A stretch of 16,405 nucleotides of DNA from positions 1 to 16,405 of the forward strand of contig JAAAOR010000143.1 of the NCBI GenBank assembly GCA_009908735.1, written 5' to 3'. Below the pieces are notes generated by a model that had not been told where the DNA came from, made no database searches, and worked only from the letters and a program-made list of their open reading frames with translations. The stretch's first letter is position 1; every line of letters starts with the position of its first letter. The translations under genes and the position numbers were made by a program. Source of the stretch: Spirochaetota bacterium (GTDB lineage: Bacteria > Spirochaetota > Spirochaetia > DSM-27196 > PWMO01). Positions 1-7,339 of the stretch are shown one piece after another.

Positions 1-1033
1 CCTCCGGGCGCGTCACCCTCGCCTCTTCCGCGATTTCCACGCCGTACACCTCTTCCGCACCCCGGTGAAAGAGCCTCGCGATCAACCGTCCGTCGAGGGC
101 CTCCCGCTCGAGGCGGGCGCGCATGGAATGCATGACGCCGAGCCCCGGCATGCCCGACGCGTGGCGCTCGAGCTTGTCCTCGATCGTATGGGGAGCATGA
201 TCGCTCGCCACGAAGTCGATCCGCCCGTCACTGAGCTGCGCGTAGAGCTCGGCGCGCATCACCTCGGGGCGAAGCGGCGGATTGGTCTTGAACAGCATGC
301 CCTGCGGTCCGTCGAGGGCATTCTCGGAGAAGAGCAGATGATGGGGGGTCGCCTCGCAGCTGATGCGGAACCCGACCCGCTCACGGGCGGACTCGATGAG
401 CTGAACGGTCTCCGGCACCGAAACATGAGCCACATGGAGTGTTCCGCCGAAGCCGGCCGCCTCGGCAGCGTCAATCTGATCGCGCACCGACTCGACCTCC
501 GACTCCGGCGGACGTGCGTGCGCAAAGGTCCGCGGATGTTCGGGGTCCCAGTCGACGCTACCGTCGGGCCGCCGGCGAAAGAGGGACTCTTTCTCGCAAT
601 GAACGGCGATCACCCCGCCGTAACCGAGCCCCGTCAGTGTCGCATATACGAACCGCTGCGCTTCGATGGCGGAGGCCGCGAGCGTACCTGTCGACGGCCC
701 GGCGTACATCTTGAACCCCACGATACCCACCGCGCGGCCGTTTCGCCCGAGTCGCTCGCCGTGGTAGAGCTCGACCATCTGCTCGAGCTGCTGCGCATCC
801 GCGGTCGCACCGCAGAAGAGCCCGTAGCGGAGGGGCCCGTCGAGCTGTGCTATGATGGCCTCTGCCTCGCTGAGGCGACGCTTGACCGTCTCCGGTGTGG
901 TCAGAGGCGGATCGGTGTTCGGCATGTCGAACACCGCATCGATTCCGGTCTCCCGCGCCAGGGTCATGCCGTGGACGAGAGACTCTTTCGCAGCCTCTCC
1001 CCAGTCGCGAAGATGTACGTGAGGGTCGATCAT
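1..1033 (-). CDS. pyrC: Dihydroorotase, C-terminus cut off by window edge
   Basis: Catalyses the reversible cyclisation of N-carbamoyl-aspartate to dihydroorotate (step 3 of UMP synthesis, cytoplasmic). Translating the minus strand from ATG at 1033 gives 344 uninterrupted codons to the left edge. Metal-site motifs are visible: DPHVHLRD (His5, His7), GFKMY with a candidate carboxylated Lys108, HCE (His145), HVAH (His200/203), and SDHAPHT (Asp278). CEATPHH is typical of the class I/CAD-like branch. The protein starts almost directly at the HxH motif, so the N-terminal beta-sandwich strand set (about 45 residues in many class I enzymes) is absent. The start is set by a GAGGAG ribosome site 7 nt upstream, and the ATG overlaps the pyrDK stop as ATGA, so translation is probably coupled. 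All expected ligands are present, so the enzyme is likely active. Confidence 0.93.
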   Translation of the reverse strand, partial: MIDPHVHLRDWGEAAKESLVHGMTLARETGIDAVFDMPNTDPPLTTPETVKRRLSEAEAIIAQLDGPLRYGLFCGATADAQQLEQMVELYHGERLGRNGRAVGIVGFKMYAGPSTGTLAASAIEAQRFVYATLTGLGYGGVIAVHCEKESLFRRRPDGSVDWDPEHPRTFAHARPPESEVESVRDQIDAAEAAGFGGTLHVAHVSVPETVQLIESARERVGFRISCEATPHHLLFSENALDGPQGMLFKTNPPLRPEVMRAELYAQLSDGRIDFVASDHAPHTIEDKLERHASGMPGLGVMHSMRARLEREALDGRLIARLFHRGAEEVYGVEIAEEARVTRPE

Positions 1034-2742
1034 TCCTGTGCTCCTCGTGGTGGCGGACAGCTCTTCGGGCCGCCGCCGAGATCGACGACGGCGCCGGTCT
1101 TGTCGCGGCTGTAGCGCATGGGAGTGAACTGCTGTGCGGAAAACACCGGGCCGTCTACGCAGACCCGCAGGCCCTCCGGGGTTGCGCACTTTCCGCAGAT
1201 TCCGATGCCGCAGGCGGTGATGCGCTCTACGACATGGTAGATGCGCTCGGGTGACACGATCCGCCGCTCTACGGCATCCACCTGGGAGAGGACGATCTCG
1301 GGGCCGCAGTTGTAGAAAACCGTGTCCGCGTCCGCCGGCTCCTCGGCGAGGAGGCGCTCGAGCGCATCCACGGCGACGCCCTCGAGACCGCTGCTGCCGT
1401 CTTCGGTGGCGAGCACGACGGGGCCAAGGGCCTCGAGGCGATCGAGAAAGGCTGTCTCGGCCACGCTTCTCGTGCCGAGCGCGAAGCGCCTCGGGCCGAC
1501 GTGACTCTGCGCCGCGCGAAGAATCGGGGCAATGCCGCAACCGGCTCCGACGAAGACGACCGAGGCATTCCGCGGGAAGCTGAACGCCCGACCGTAGGGT
1601 CCCCGGATGCGCAGGACGGCGCCCGGCTCGGTTGCTGCAAGCGCCCGGGACGCATCCCCTACGCCGCGAACGAGAAGCTCGAGGCCCCCGTTCTCGTTGG
1701 AGGCCACCGAGTAGGGCTTGGACTGATCACGGGCTGTCTTCACGAACACGAACTGTCCTGCCCGCGCAGGCATCGACTCGTGAAAAGTCAGAAGCGCCAG
1801 GTCGGGCGCGAGCTTCTTTTTCGACCGCAGGACGAAGGGGTGATATTCAAGCGCCTCCTTCTGCACGACGATGCGATGTGCCTCATCCCCTCCGGTTTCC
1901 AGGTCGCTCTCGAGCCGCCGGAAATACTCGACGATCCCGGCGCTGTCGAGCTCAGCAAGGACCGACCCTATGGCGATCGGTGCCCCCGACGCTATCTCAT
2001 CGATTTGCCGGATGTCGGCCGCCGAGCCCACGCCGCCCATGGCGATGACCGGTATGTCCGTCTCGCGCCTGAGTCGCGTGAGCGTCTCGATGAGCACCGG
2101 GAAGAGGGGCCGGCCGGACAGCCCCCCGTATCCGTTGGAGAGTTCGGGGTTGGGGCCGCCGAGGGTATTCACAAGGCTCAGGGCGTTTGCCCCGGCAATC
2201 ACCGCCGCCAGCGAGACGGCGATGACGTCCTTGACCCCGGCGTTGACCTTTACCACGATCGGCTTGCCGGTTGCGGCGCGGCAGGCGCCCACGATCTCGG
2301 TGACACTGTCTGCGTCCGAGCCGATGAGGATCCCGGCCTTGTCCGCGTGCGGGCACGAAAGGTTGAGCTCGATGCCGTCGACGGCCGCGCCGAGGCGGTC
2401 GAACGCTGTCACGCAGCGGACGAAGCGCTCGGCGGTGCTCTCGCCGATCTGCGGCATGAGGAACACCCCCTCGGGCGCGGCCGCTGAGAGCGCCTCGAAG
2501 GTCGTAAGGGTTTCTTCGAGCCCTGGGTTCGCGTAGCCCACGGCATTCCACAGAGAGTCGCCGGTTGGCTGCACGAGGATATCCTCGGCGTAGCCTCTCG
2601 TCCCTTCGATCGTCGTACTCTTGCCGACGTAGAAGCCGAGAGAGTCGATACGGGTGAGCATCCATCGCGCCACGTCGGCGTTCGTGGCGACCACACCGGA
2701 GGGAAAGCCGAAGCGCCCGCGGAGCTGTTTCCCGAGGAACAT
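1030..2742 (-). CDS. pyrDK: Fused dihydroorotate dehydrogenase (PyrD) and electron-transfer subunit (PyrK)
   Basis: A single 570-residue chain. Residues 1 to about 285 are a class 1 dihydroorotate dehydrogenase TIM barrel binding FMN: KSTT near 41, NLSCP with catalytic Cys130, VVKVN near 163, and the phosphate loop GGVGS/IAIGS. Residues about 298-570 are PyrK: a ferredoxin-reductase-like FAD domain (KPYSVAS at 342, where RPYS is usual), a nucleotide loop VGAGCGIAPI at 398, and a 2Fe-2S site with Cys511, 516, 519 and 528 before VDGPVF. In known class 1B enzymes these are two separate proteins in a heterotetramer that passes electrons from dihydroorotate to NAD+. The longer reading frame to 2928 only overlaps pyrF in another frame. 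I chose ATG 2742 (AGGTGA 8 nt upstream); GTG 2754, overlapping the pyrF stop as GTGA, is an equal rival and adds four residues. Confidence 0.92.
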   Translation of the reverse strand: MFLGKQLRGRFGFPSGVVATNADVARWMLTRIDSLGFYVGKSTTIEGTRGYAEDILVQPTGDSLWNAVGYANPGLEETLTTFEALSAAAPEGVFLMPQIGESTAERFVRCVTAFDRLGAAVDGIELNLSCPHADKAGILIGSDADSVTEIVGACRAATGKPIVVKVNAGVKDVIAVSLAAVIAGANALSLVNTLGGPNPELSNGYGGLSGRPLFPVLIETLTRLRRETDIPVIAMGGVGSAADIRQIDEIASGAPIAIGSVLAELDSAGIVEYFRRLESDLETGGDEAHRIVVQKEALEYHPFVLRSKKKLAPDLALLTFHESMPARAGQFVFVKTARDQSKPYSVASNENGGLELLVRGVGDASRALAATEPGAVLRIRGPYGRAFSFPRNASVVFVGAGCGIAPILRAAQSHVGPRRFALGTRSVAETAFLDRLEALGPVVLATEDGSSGLEGVAVDALERLLAEEPADADTVFYNCGPEIVLSQVDAVERRIVSPERIYHVVERITACGIGICGKCATPEGLRVCVDGPVFSAQQFTPMRYSRDKTGAVVDLGGGPKSCPPPRGAQE

Positions 2743-2750
2743 GACCCCGC

Positions 2751-3605
2751 TCACCTGTGCCGCCCCTCGCCGGCGGCGCCCCACCGGCTCCTGCGGTCGC
2801 GGTTGAGCGATTCGTTGAGCTCGCGGGCGGCCGCCGCCTGTTGCTGCGGGGTCGATGCCGATCCGCGCGGAAACATCAGCGCCCGTCCGGCGTTGACGAT
2901 CACCTGATCCTCCTCGAAGACGCGCCACACGGACCCCGCCTCGCCACCCTGGGCGCCCACTCCCGGCATGAGCGCGACCATATCCCGTCCGATGGCGGAG
3001 CGGACAATTGCGAGCTCGGCTTCGCTTATGTGATTGGAGGGGCTTGGTGCGCCGACCACGACCGCATCGGCGCCGGCTGCCAGGGCCTCGGCGGCAATGC
3101 GGCCATACTGCGAATCGTCGTGGCCCGGTAGGACGCTCGACTTCTCCCGGCCGTACTCGGGGTTACTCATGAGGCAAAGAACGATAATGCCGACCCCCCG
3201 GGCGTGTGCCTGCCCTACCGCCTCGGCCACGTTGCCGGCAAAGGGCGCGAAGGTAACCGCGTCGGCCCGACGAGCCGCGTAGAAGAAACCCGCATCGTTC
3301 GTCGAGCCGATGTCGGCGAGCTTGGCATCCTCTATGACGAGAAGCCCGAGGCCGCGCGCGGCCGCGCAGACCTCCTCCACAACCTCTATGTCTCCCGGAC
3401 CTTTCCAGTACTGAACGTTGGGCTTGATCGCTGCGCAGTGGGGCGCGACAGCCTCCAGATACCGCAGCGTCCAGCCACGGCGATCCACGCCCGGGGCGAG
3501 GCCTTTTTCACCGCGCCCCAGCTCCGAGACCGGCGGGTCCAGTCCGGCGCAGAGCACCGAGCTCCGCCGTGCCACCGTCTCTCTCCACGCGTTCGAAAAG
3601 GTCAT
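2751..3605 (-). CDS. pyrF: Orotidine 5'-phosphate decarboxylase
   Basis: Decarboxylates OMP to UMP, the last step of the pathway. The 284-residue product fits the longer type 2 PyrF subfamily (about 270-290 residues). Visible active-site elements are GLD (Asp23), KPN (Lys61), the catalytic DAKLAD signature (Asp93, Lys95, Asp98), the phosphate-binding MPGVGAQGG near 213, and NAGR with Arg241. The ATG at 3605 overlaps the stop of the pyrE-like gene (ATGA), and the stop at 2751 touches or overlaps the start of pyrDK, so it sits inside a translationally coupled operon. No strong Shine-Dalgarno lies directly upstream, which fits reinitiation by coupling. The last 20 residues are basic and probably disordered. 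No catalytic residue is missing. Confidence 0.95.
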   Translation of the reverse strand: MTFSNAWRETVARRSSVLCAGLDPPVSELGRGEKGLAPGVDRRGWTLRYLEAVAPHCAAIKPNVQYWKGPGDIEVVEEVCAAARGLGLLVIEDAKLADIGSTNDAGFFYAARRADAVTFAPFAGNVAEAVGQAHARGVGIIVLCLMSNPEYGREKSSVLPGHDDSQYGRIAAEALAAGADAVVVGAPSPSNHISEAELAIVRSAIGRDMVALMPGVGAQGGEAGSVWRVFEEDQVIVNAGRALMFPRGSASTPQQQAAAARELNESLNRDRRSRWGAAGEGRHR

Positions 3606-4414
3606 CGTGCTTCGCCATCCTGTCGTGGGAGCCTATACCCACGGCTACCGAGCAGCTCGAGCAGCTCCTCTCGATGCCCCGGATATCCGGCCTCAAGGAT
3701 GTGCATGCCACGTCGGACCTCGGATTCATTCGAACTCTCGAGCATTTGCCCCAGGGGATCGATGGTCGTGCGCAGCGCCTCCAGGGCCCAGGCTTGCTTG
3801 TCGGCCCGTCGCCGTCGCAGCGACGCATACATCCCGTCGGATATGTATTCAATATCGCGCAGATACCGCCAGGCCTCACCATCGAGGGGAACGACCGCGG
3901 CCGACGGAATTGCGAGTTCCTCGAGAACGCCGACCCCGTCTTCGAGTCGGTCTACGAAGAAGAACGCATGGATGATCTCACCCCCTGCGGCGCGCAGCAC
4001 CGGCGCCCAGACATCTCTCATGGAGGAACCCTGATTGTTGAGATCGGCTACGTGCACGACACGGCATCCGGCCGGCGAGGCACCGAGAAGCCGACCGTCT
4101 TTGTAGATCTTGACGTGGGGCTTCCGGAGCGTGGCAGCGACCGGGTTGGAGAAGTCCCAGTCCCGCGACTCACCCCCGGATACGGCGTCGAAGGCGTTGA
4201 GACCGACCGTCGTCTCGATGAGCTCGCAGAGCGCATCGACCGAGCGGCGGTATGCGGTACCGTCTTGCTCGACGACGATGCTCTGGATGTAGAACGGGCC
4301 CACCTCCCCGGAGGTATAGGGGAACCAGGTGTCGGTAAACTGGGGCTGGCCGAAGCGAACGAGATCGTCCAGCCCCTGGCGCTGCAACTCGCGATGCCGC
4401 CGGGTGTCTGCCAT
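3602..4414 (-). CDS. pyrE: Divergent orotate phosphoribosyltransferase-like protein
   Basis: Probably the enzyme, or a former enzyme, joining orotate to PRPP to make OMP; assigned from weak similarity and operon position. The 270-residue protein has an OPRT-like N-terminus (FTSG-type segment YTSGEVGPFY at 33-42), an RK flexible-loop start at 97-98, and a Rossmann-like segment VVHVADLNNQGSSM at 119-132 where the PRPP motif belongs. That motif is usually VDD-x-x-TTGGS; here the acidic pair is Ala-Asp and the Thr positions are Asn. Lys and His of the usual KxxKxHG loop are also not evident. An extra C-terminal region of about 90 residues follows, against about 210 residues for normal OPRT. No in-frame start lies upstream because a TAG occurs at 4421-4423. 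The symbol is tentative. Confidence 0.65.
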   Translation of the reverse strand: MADTRRHRELQRQGLDDLVRFGQPQFTDTWFPYTSGEVGPFYIQSIVVEQDGTAYRRSVDALCELIETTVGLNAFDAVSGGESRDWDFSNPVAATLRKPHVKIYKDGRLLGASPAGCRVVHVADLNNQGSSMRDVWAPVLRAAGGEIIHAFFFVDRLEDGVGVLEELAIPSAAVVPLDGEAWRYLRDIEYISDGMYASLRRRRADKQAWALEALRTTIDPLGQMLESSNESEVRRGMHILEAGYPGHREELLELLGSRGYRLPRQDGEAR

Positions 4415-4424
4415 CCTGCGCTAG

Positions 4425-4453
4425 GTCGTAGCACAGGCCGCGCGGCTTTTCAA
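4425..4453 (-). promoter_or_regulatory. Candidate promoter of pyrE-F-DK-C
   Basis: On the minus strand TTGAAA (4453-4448), a 17-nt spacer and TACGAC (4430-4425) preceded by TGC form an extended -10 promoter. Transcription would start about 4 nt before the pyrE ATG, giving an almost leaderless message. The string GCCTGTGCTA at the spacer/-10 border recurs exactly in the pyrBI promoter, which raises confidence. If real, block 2 can be transcribed apart from ald. Confidence 0.5.
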
Positions 4454-4454
4454 G

Positions 4455-5567
4455 CTATAGCAGCGTATCGAGACCCGTATACTGCATTTCAAACGCGGCG
4501 GCGACGGCCTTATAGGTGAGCTTGCCGCCGTAGGTGTTCACACCGCGCTCAATTACGGAGTCGTGTGCGCAGGCCGCCTCGAGGCCCTGATTCGCAATCT
4601 TGAGACCGTAGGGAAGCGTCGCGGTCGTGAGCGCAAGGGTCGCCGTACGGGAGACGGCGCCGGGCATGTTGGCGACGCAGTAGTGCACCACATCGTCGAC
4701 GACGAAGACCGGCTCATCATGCGTGGTTGGGTGGGTGGTTTCGATGCAACCTCCCTGGTCAACCGCGACATCGACGATGACCGAGCCACGCTGCATTGCG
4801 CGCAGGTCGGCCCGCGTGATGAGATGCGGCGCCTTTGCTCCATGGATCAAGACAGCCCCGATGATCAAATCACTCTCCTCGATCACCTGCTCGAGGTGGG
4901 CCTGGCTGCTGTAGAGCGTCGTAATACGGCCCTGGAAGATGTCGTCGAGATAACCGAGGCGGTCGATGTTTACGTCAAGTACGGTGACCTGGGCACCGAG
5001 GCCGGTGGCCATCTTTGCAGCGTTGGTGCCGACCACCCCGCCACCAAGCACGGCGACCTTGCCCTTCTCGGTTCCCGGGACGCCGCCGAGAAGTACCCCT
5101 CTCCCGCCTGCCGGTCGCTCGAGGTACTTTGCCCCCTCCTGAATGCTCATGCGCCCGGCTATCTCGCTCATAGGCCGAAGCAGCGGAAGTGCACCTAAAT
5201 CGGTTTCCATGGTCTCGTAGGCCACGCCCTTCACCTTCCGCCGCATCATTGCCTCCGTGAGCTCACGCTCGGCGGCAAGATGCAGGTAGGTGTAGAGGAT
5301 CTGGTCCTCGTGGAAGAGATCGTACTCCTGCGGCTGGGGCTCTTTCACCTTTACGATCATGTCGGCCCGATCGAAAATCTCTCCTGGAGAAGCGACAATC
5401 TCCGCGCCGACGGCCTCGTACTCCGGATCATCGAACCCTGCCTCGATGCCGGCATCCTTCTGCACGAGCACCGTGTGCCCGCCGCCGACGTACGCCTTCG
5501 CTCCCGCGGGGGTACAGCCGACCCGGTATTCATGTCGTTTGATCTCTTTTGGAACTCCAACTGTCAT
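4455..5567 (-). CDS. ald: Alanine dehydrogenase (NAD-dependent)
   Basis: Catalyses reversible NAD-linked conversion of L-alanine to pyruvate and ammonium. The 370-residue length is exactly that of the family. Visible signatures: the N-terminal VGVPKEIK with RVGCTPAG (Arg15 region), KVKEPQ, YLHLA with the catalytic His region, the NAD-binding VLGGGVVGTNAAK, IIGAVLIHGAKAP, and VDQGGCIETT...TTHDEPVF followed by VANMPGAV. The start is secured by a strong GGAGGAGG ribosome site 6 nt upstream. It lies 40 bp before the pyrE-like gene and 213 bp after an Lrp/AsnC regulator on the same strand. In mycobacteria an Lrp/AsnC protein (AldR) controls ald, so the neighbour is a good candidate regulator. The upstream AT-rich gap has inverted repeats that could be its operators. 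Confidence 0.97.
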   Translation of the reverse strand: MTVGVPKEIKRHEYRVGCTPAGAKAYVGGGHTVLVQKDAGIEAGFDDPEYEAVGAEIVASPGEIFDRADMIVKVKEPQPQEYDLFHEDQILYTYLHLAAERELTEAMMRRKVKGVAYETMETDLGALPLLRPMSEIAGRMSIQEGAKYLERPAGGRGVLLGGVPGTEKGKVAVLGGGVVGTNAAKMATGLGAQVTVLDVNIDRLGYLDDIFQGRITTLYSSQAHLEQVIEESDLIIGAVLIHGAKAPHLITRADLRAMQRGSVIVDVAVDQGGCIETTHPTTHDEPVFVVDDVVHYCVANMPGAVSRTATLALTTATLPYGLKIANQGLEAACAHDSVIERGVNTYGGKLTYKAVAAAFEMQYTGLDTLL

Positions 5568-5613
5568 GTTGCGCCTCCTCCTGCATTCTCATATGAGCAG
5601 GGACGGGCGTCAA

Positions 5614-5687
5614 CGAAATTTCGCGCTTTCGTAGCTATATCGTTAAAATTCTACGAAAAACGTGTCGTAACGTGCCGAGGCTACGAT
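5614..5687. promoter_or_regulatory. Cluster of inverted repeats upstream of ald (candidate Lrp/AsnC operators)
   Basis: The AT-rich ald upstream gap holds the perfect palindrome CGAAATTTCG (5614-5623), a perfect 8-bp inverted repeat TTTCGTAG (5627-5634) / CTACGAAA (5651-5658), and a further CTACGAT half-site at 5681-5687, 30 bp from the previous one. Repeated, roughly helically phased half-sites are typical for Lrp/AsnC regulators, one of which is encoded just upstream. TTGACG at 5613-5608 on the minus strand could be a -35 box; I could not fix a convincing -10. Confidence 0.45.
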
Positions 5688-5724
5688 AATTACTTTTTCA
5701 TTCATCTTCGCTTGTGCGCCGACC

Positions 5725-5774
5725 GATGGCGCCGTTTGATGGCGCCGGCCGACATCGCGCGTCGAGATCGCGCG
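5725..5774. repeat. Two tandem short repeats that each form a hairpin
   Basis: GATGGCGCCG occurs at 5725 and 5738, and ATCGCGCG at 5754 and 5767; both pairs repeat with a 13-bp period. The cores pair as GGCGCC (5728-5733/5741-5746) and CGCGCG (5756-5761/5769-5774), each with a 7-nt loop. They lie immediately downstream of the lrp-like stop. They may end or slow the block 1 transcript, but no T-tract follows on either strand. Confidence 0.5.
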
Positions 5775-5780
5775 CCAATG

Positions 5781-6230
5781 TCAGACGAACTTCGAGTAGG
5801 TCTTGAGAAGCAGAAAGCTCTCTGTTTTCGAGATGCCCTCGATGGCTGAGATCTCGTTTATGAGGAAATCCACAAGGCCGTGGTTGCTGTCCACAAGCAC
5901 CTCGATGATGAGGTCAAAGCGTCCCGATGCGATCGATACCGAGAGAACGTTCGGGAGCTCCGAGATTTCACGCGCCTTCGCGTCGAGCAGCCGCGATTCG
6001 GTAACGTTTGCGCCCATGAGGGTCAGCTGGCGGTTCGTCAGAACGTCGGGATCGATGAGGCCGCGAAAGGCCAGTACACCGGTGTCCTTCAGGCGCTTGA
6101 TGCGCTGGCGTACAGTCCCTTCCGAGAGACCGAGCTCCACGGCAATGGCGCTGTTGGAAACCACGCCCGTACGCACGAGCTCGATGATACTCCAGTCGGT
6201 TTCGTCCGGCTGTCTATTGGTGGGGTTCAT
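5781..6230 (-). CDS. Lrp/AsnC-family transcriptional regulator
   Basis: A 149-residue DNA-binding regulator with the classic Lrp layout: an N-terminal winged helix-turn-helix (residues about 9-55, with NSAIAVELGLSEGTVRQRIKRL as recognition region) and a C-terminal RAM/ligand domain (about 65-145). Such proteins bind amino acids and form dimers to octamers. I chose ATG 6230 because it has GGAG 8 nt upstream, overlaps the stop of the TRAP-binding-protein gene as ATGA, and fits the family length; a longer frame to 6290 adds only a non-homologous stretch. The next gene downstream is ald, which suggests alanine-responsive control of ald, like mycobacterial AldR. Coupling to pyrBI suggests it may also link amino-acid state to pyrimidine synthesis; that part is inference. 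Confidence 0.92.
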   Translation of the reverse strand: MNPTNRQPDETDWSIIELVRTGVVSNSAIAVELGLSEGTVRQRIKRLKDTGVLAFRGLIDPDVLTNRQLTLMGANVTESRLLDAKAREISELPNVLSVSIASGRFDLIIEVLVDSNHGLVDFLINEISAIEGISKTESFLLLKTYSKFV

Positions 6231-7339
6231 CGGTCTGACTCCGCCGGCCGATGGGCAGCCGCTGCACCATCGAGTGCGAGGGTGATCCACTCGAGTGATA
6301 TGTCCCGCGCGAGCTCATCAATGTAGGCAGGCTGTGCAATCCTCCGCAGCTCTGCCCGCTCCACTGGGCGGGGTAGAAAGAACTGGACACCGGCGGTCTC
6401 AAGGGCCGTCCGTACCGTTGCCGAGCGGGCGTCCATCACCTCCGTGTGACGTGTCCGCGCCGCAGCTGCCGCCGCTTCAAGGATCCGAAGCTCCTCCGTG
6501 GACAAACGCTCGAGCGCGGCCCGGCTTCCGAGCAGATACCGCGCGGGATACGAAAGCCCGACCTCGCTGCGGTAGATGAAGCGGCTCTGGATGCCGGCGG
6601 CAAGAAGTTGCGGCGAGGTCCCGACCCAACCGTCGGCGTCACCACCCCCACCGGCCTCAAAATCTCCCTCATCACCGACCTCCGCGCCGAGAGCCCGCAA
6701 CACCTCTGCGTAGCGGTCACTCCGGACCGTAAAGCTGAGCCCTGAAAAGTCCGACGGTGAGCGAAGCGGTCGCACCGCATTGCTGAACCCCACGGCCCCG
6801 GGGAATTCCACGAGCTCCATCATCCGAATACCCGTGGCTTCGGCGAGCGTGCTCCGGATTCGCTGGAAAAACTCGCTCTCCCGGTAAAAACGGCGCGCGG
6901 CTTCACGATCGGGGAAGAGGAACGGGATAGTCGCCGCTCGAAGCTGCGGTACAAGCCCCTCCACCACGGTCGCCGGTGCAATCGTCAAGACGGGTCCCGC
7001 CGCCCCTGCGACCACAGCGCCGTTCAACCCACCGTCGATGAGCCTGTCATCCAGGAGCTCGCGCGGGGTGCCCAACTGGTCTTCGGGGAACAGGAGCACA
7101 GACATCCGGCCCTTACTGCGTTCGCTCACCTCGCGCTGCAGCTCCGCGGCATAGCTTTGAGCGGGGTTGCGGCCCGGATCGGCGGAGCCACTGTAGCCGA
7201 GCCGAACGACAACTTCGGGGGACCCCTCGCTTCGGCCCCCGGCAGAGGCTGCCGTTGGGCTTATGATCTGAGCGCCCACCATATGCAGCGCGAGCACGGC
7301 TGCCGCGACGACCGTTGGGGTGATGGATCGGGATTTCAC
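6227..7339 (-). CDS. TRAP transporter solute-binding protein, DctP family (orphan)
   Basis: A periplasmic binding protein, 370 residues from GTG 7339. It opens with a Sec signal peptide (basic SR, hydrophobic VVAAAVLALHMVGAQII, likely cleavage after ASA at 33). The mature part is DctP-like: VVRLGYS start, ELQREVSERSKGRMSV, FPEDQLGT, LIDGGLNGAV, IPFLFPD, and the family block GFSNAVRPLRSPSDFSGLSFTVRS followed by ALGAEV. The GTG overlaps the pyrBI stop (GTGA) with GAGG 7 nt upstream; the in-frame extension to 7444 only lies over pyrBI. No TRAP membrane subunits (DctQ/DctM) occur in the window, so it either works with a distant permease or acts as a sensor. The ligand is unknown; C4-dicarboxylates, orotate-like or amino-acid-derived acids are possible but unproven. 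Confidence 0.85.
   Translation of the reverse strand: MKSRSITPTVVAAAVLALHMVGAQIISPTAASAGGRSEGSPEVVVRLGYSGSADPGRNPAQSYAAELQREVSERSKGRMSVLLFPEDQLGTPRELLDDRLIDGGLNGAVVAGAAGPVLTIAPATVVEGLVPQLRAATIPFLFPDREAARRFYRESEFFQRIRSTLAEATGIRMMELVEFPGAVGFSNAVRPLRSPSDFSGLSFTVRSDRYAEVLRALGAEVGDEGDFEAGGGGDADGWVGTSPQLLAAGIQSRFIYRSEVGLSYPARYLLGSRAALERLSTEELRILEAAAAAARTRHTEVMDARSATVRTALETAGVQFFLPRPVERAELRRIAQPAYIDELARDISLEWITLALDGAAAAHRPAESDR

Noticed and set aside
65..1114. Long plus-strand frame of 349 codons at the left end
   Set aside because: It lies antisense over pyrC, whose translation has all dihydroorotase motifs; the plus-strand product has no recognisable family features.
1501..2487. Plus-strand frame of 328 codons
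   Set aside because: Antisense shadow of pyrDK in high-GC DNA; no motif or ribosome site.
2743..2928. 62-residue N-terminal extension of PyrDK
   Set aside because: It overlaps pyrF in another frame, is Arg/Gly-rich and unlike DHOD; ATG 2742 or GTG 2754 fits the family start.
3569..4519. Plus-strand frames over the pyrE-like gene
   Set aside because: Considered because the PyrE-like protein is odd, but the plus-strand products show no family motif and the minus frame has OPRT-like layout and coupled overlap.
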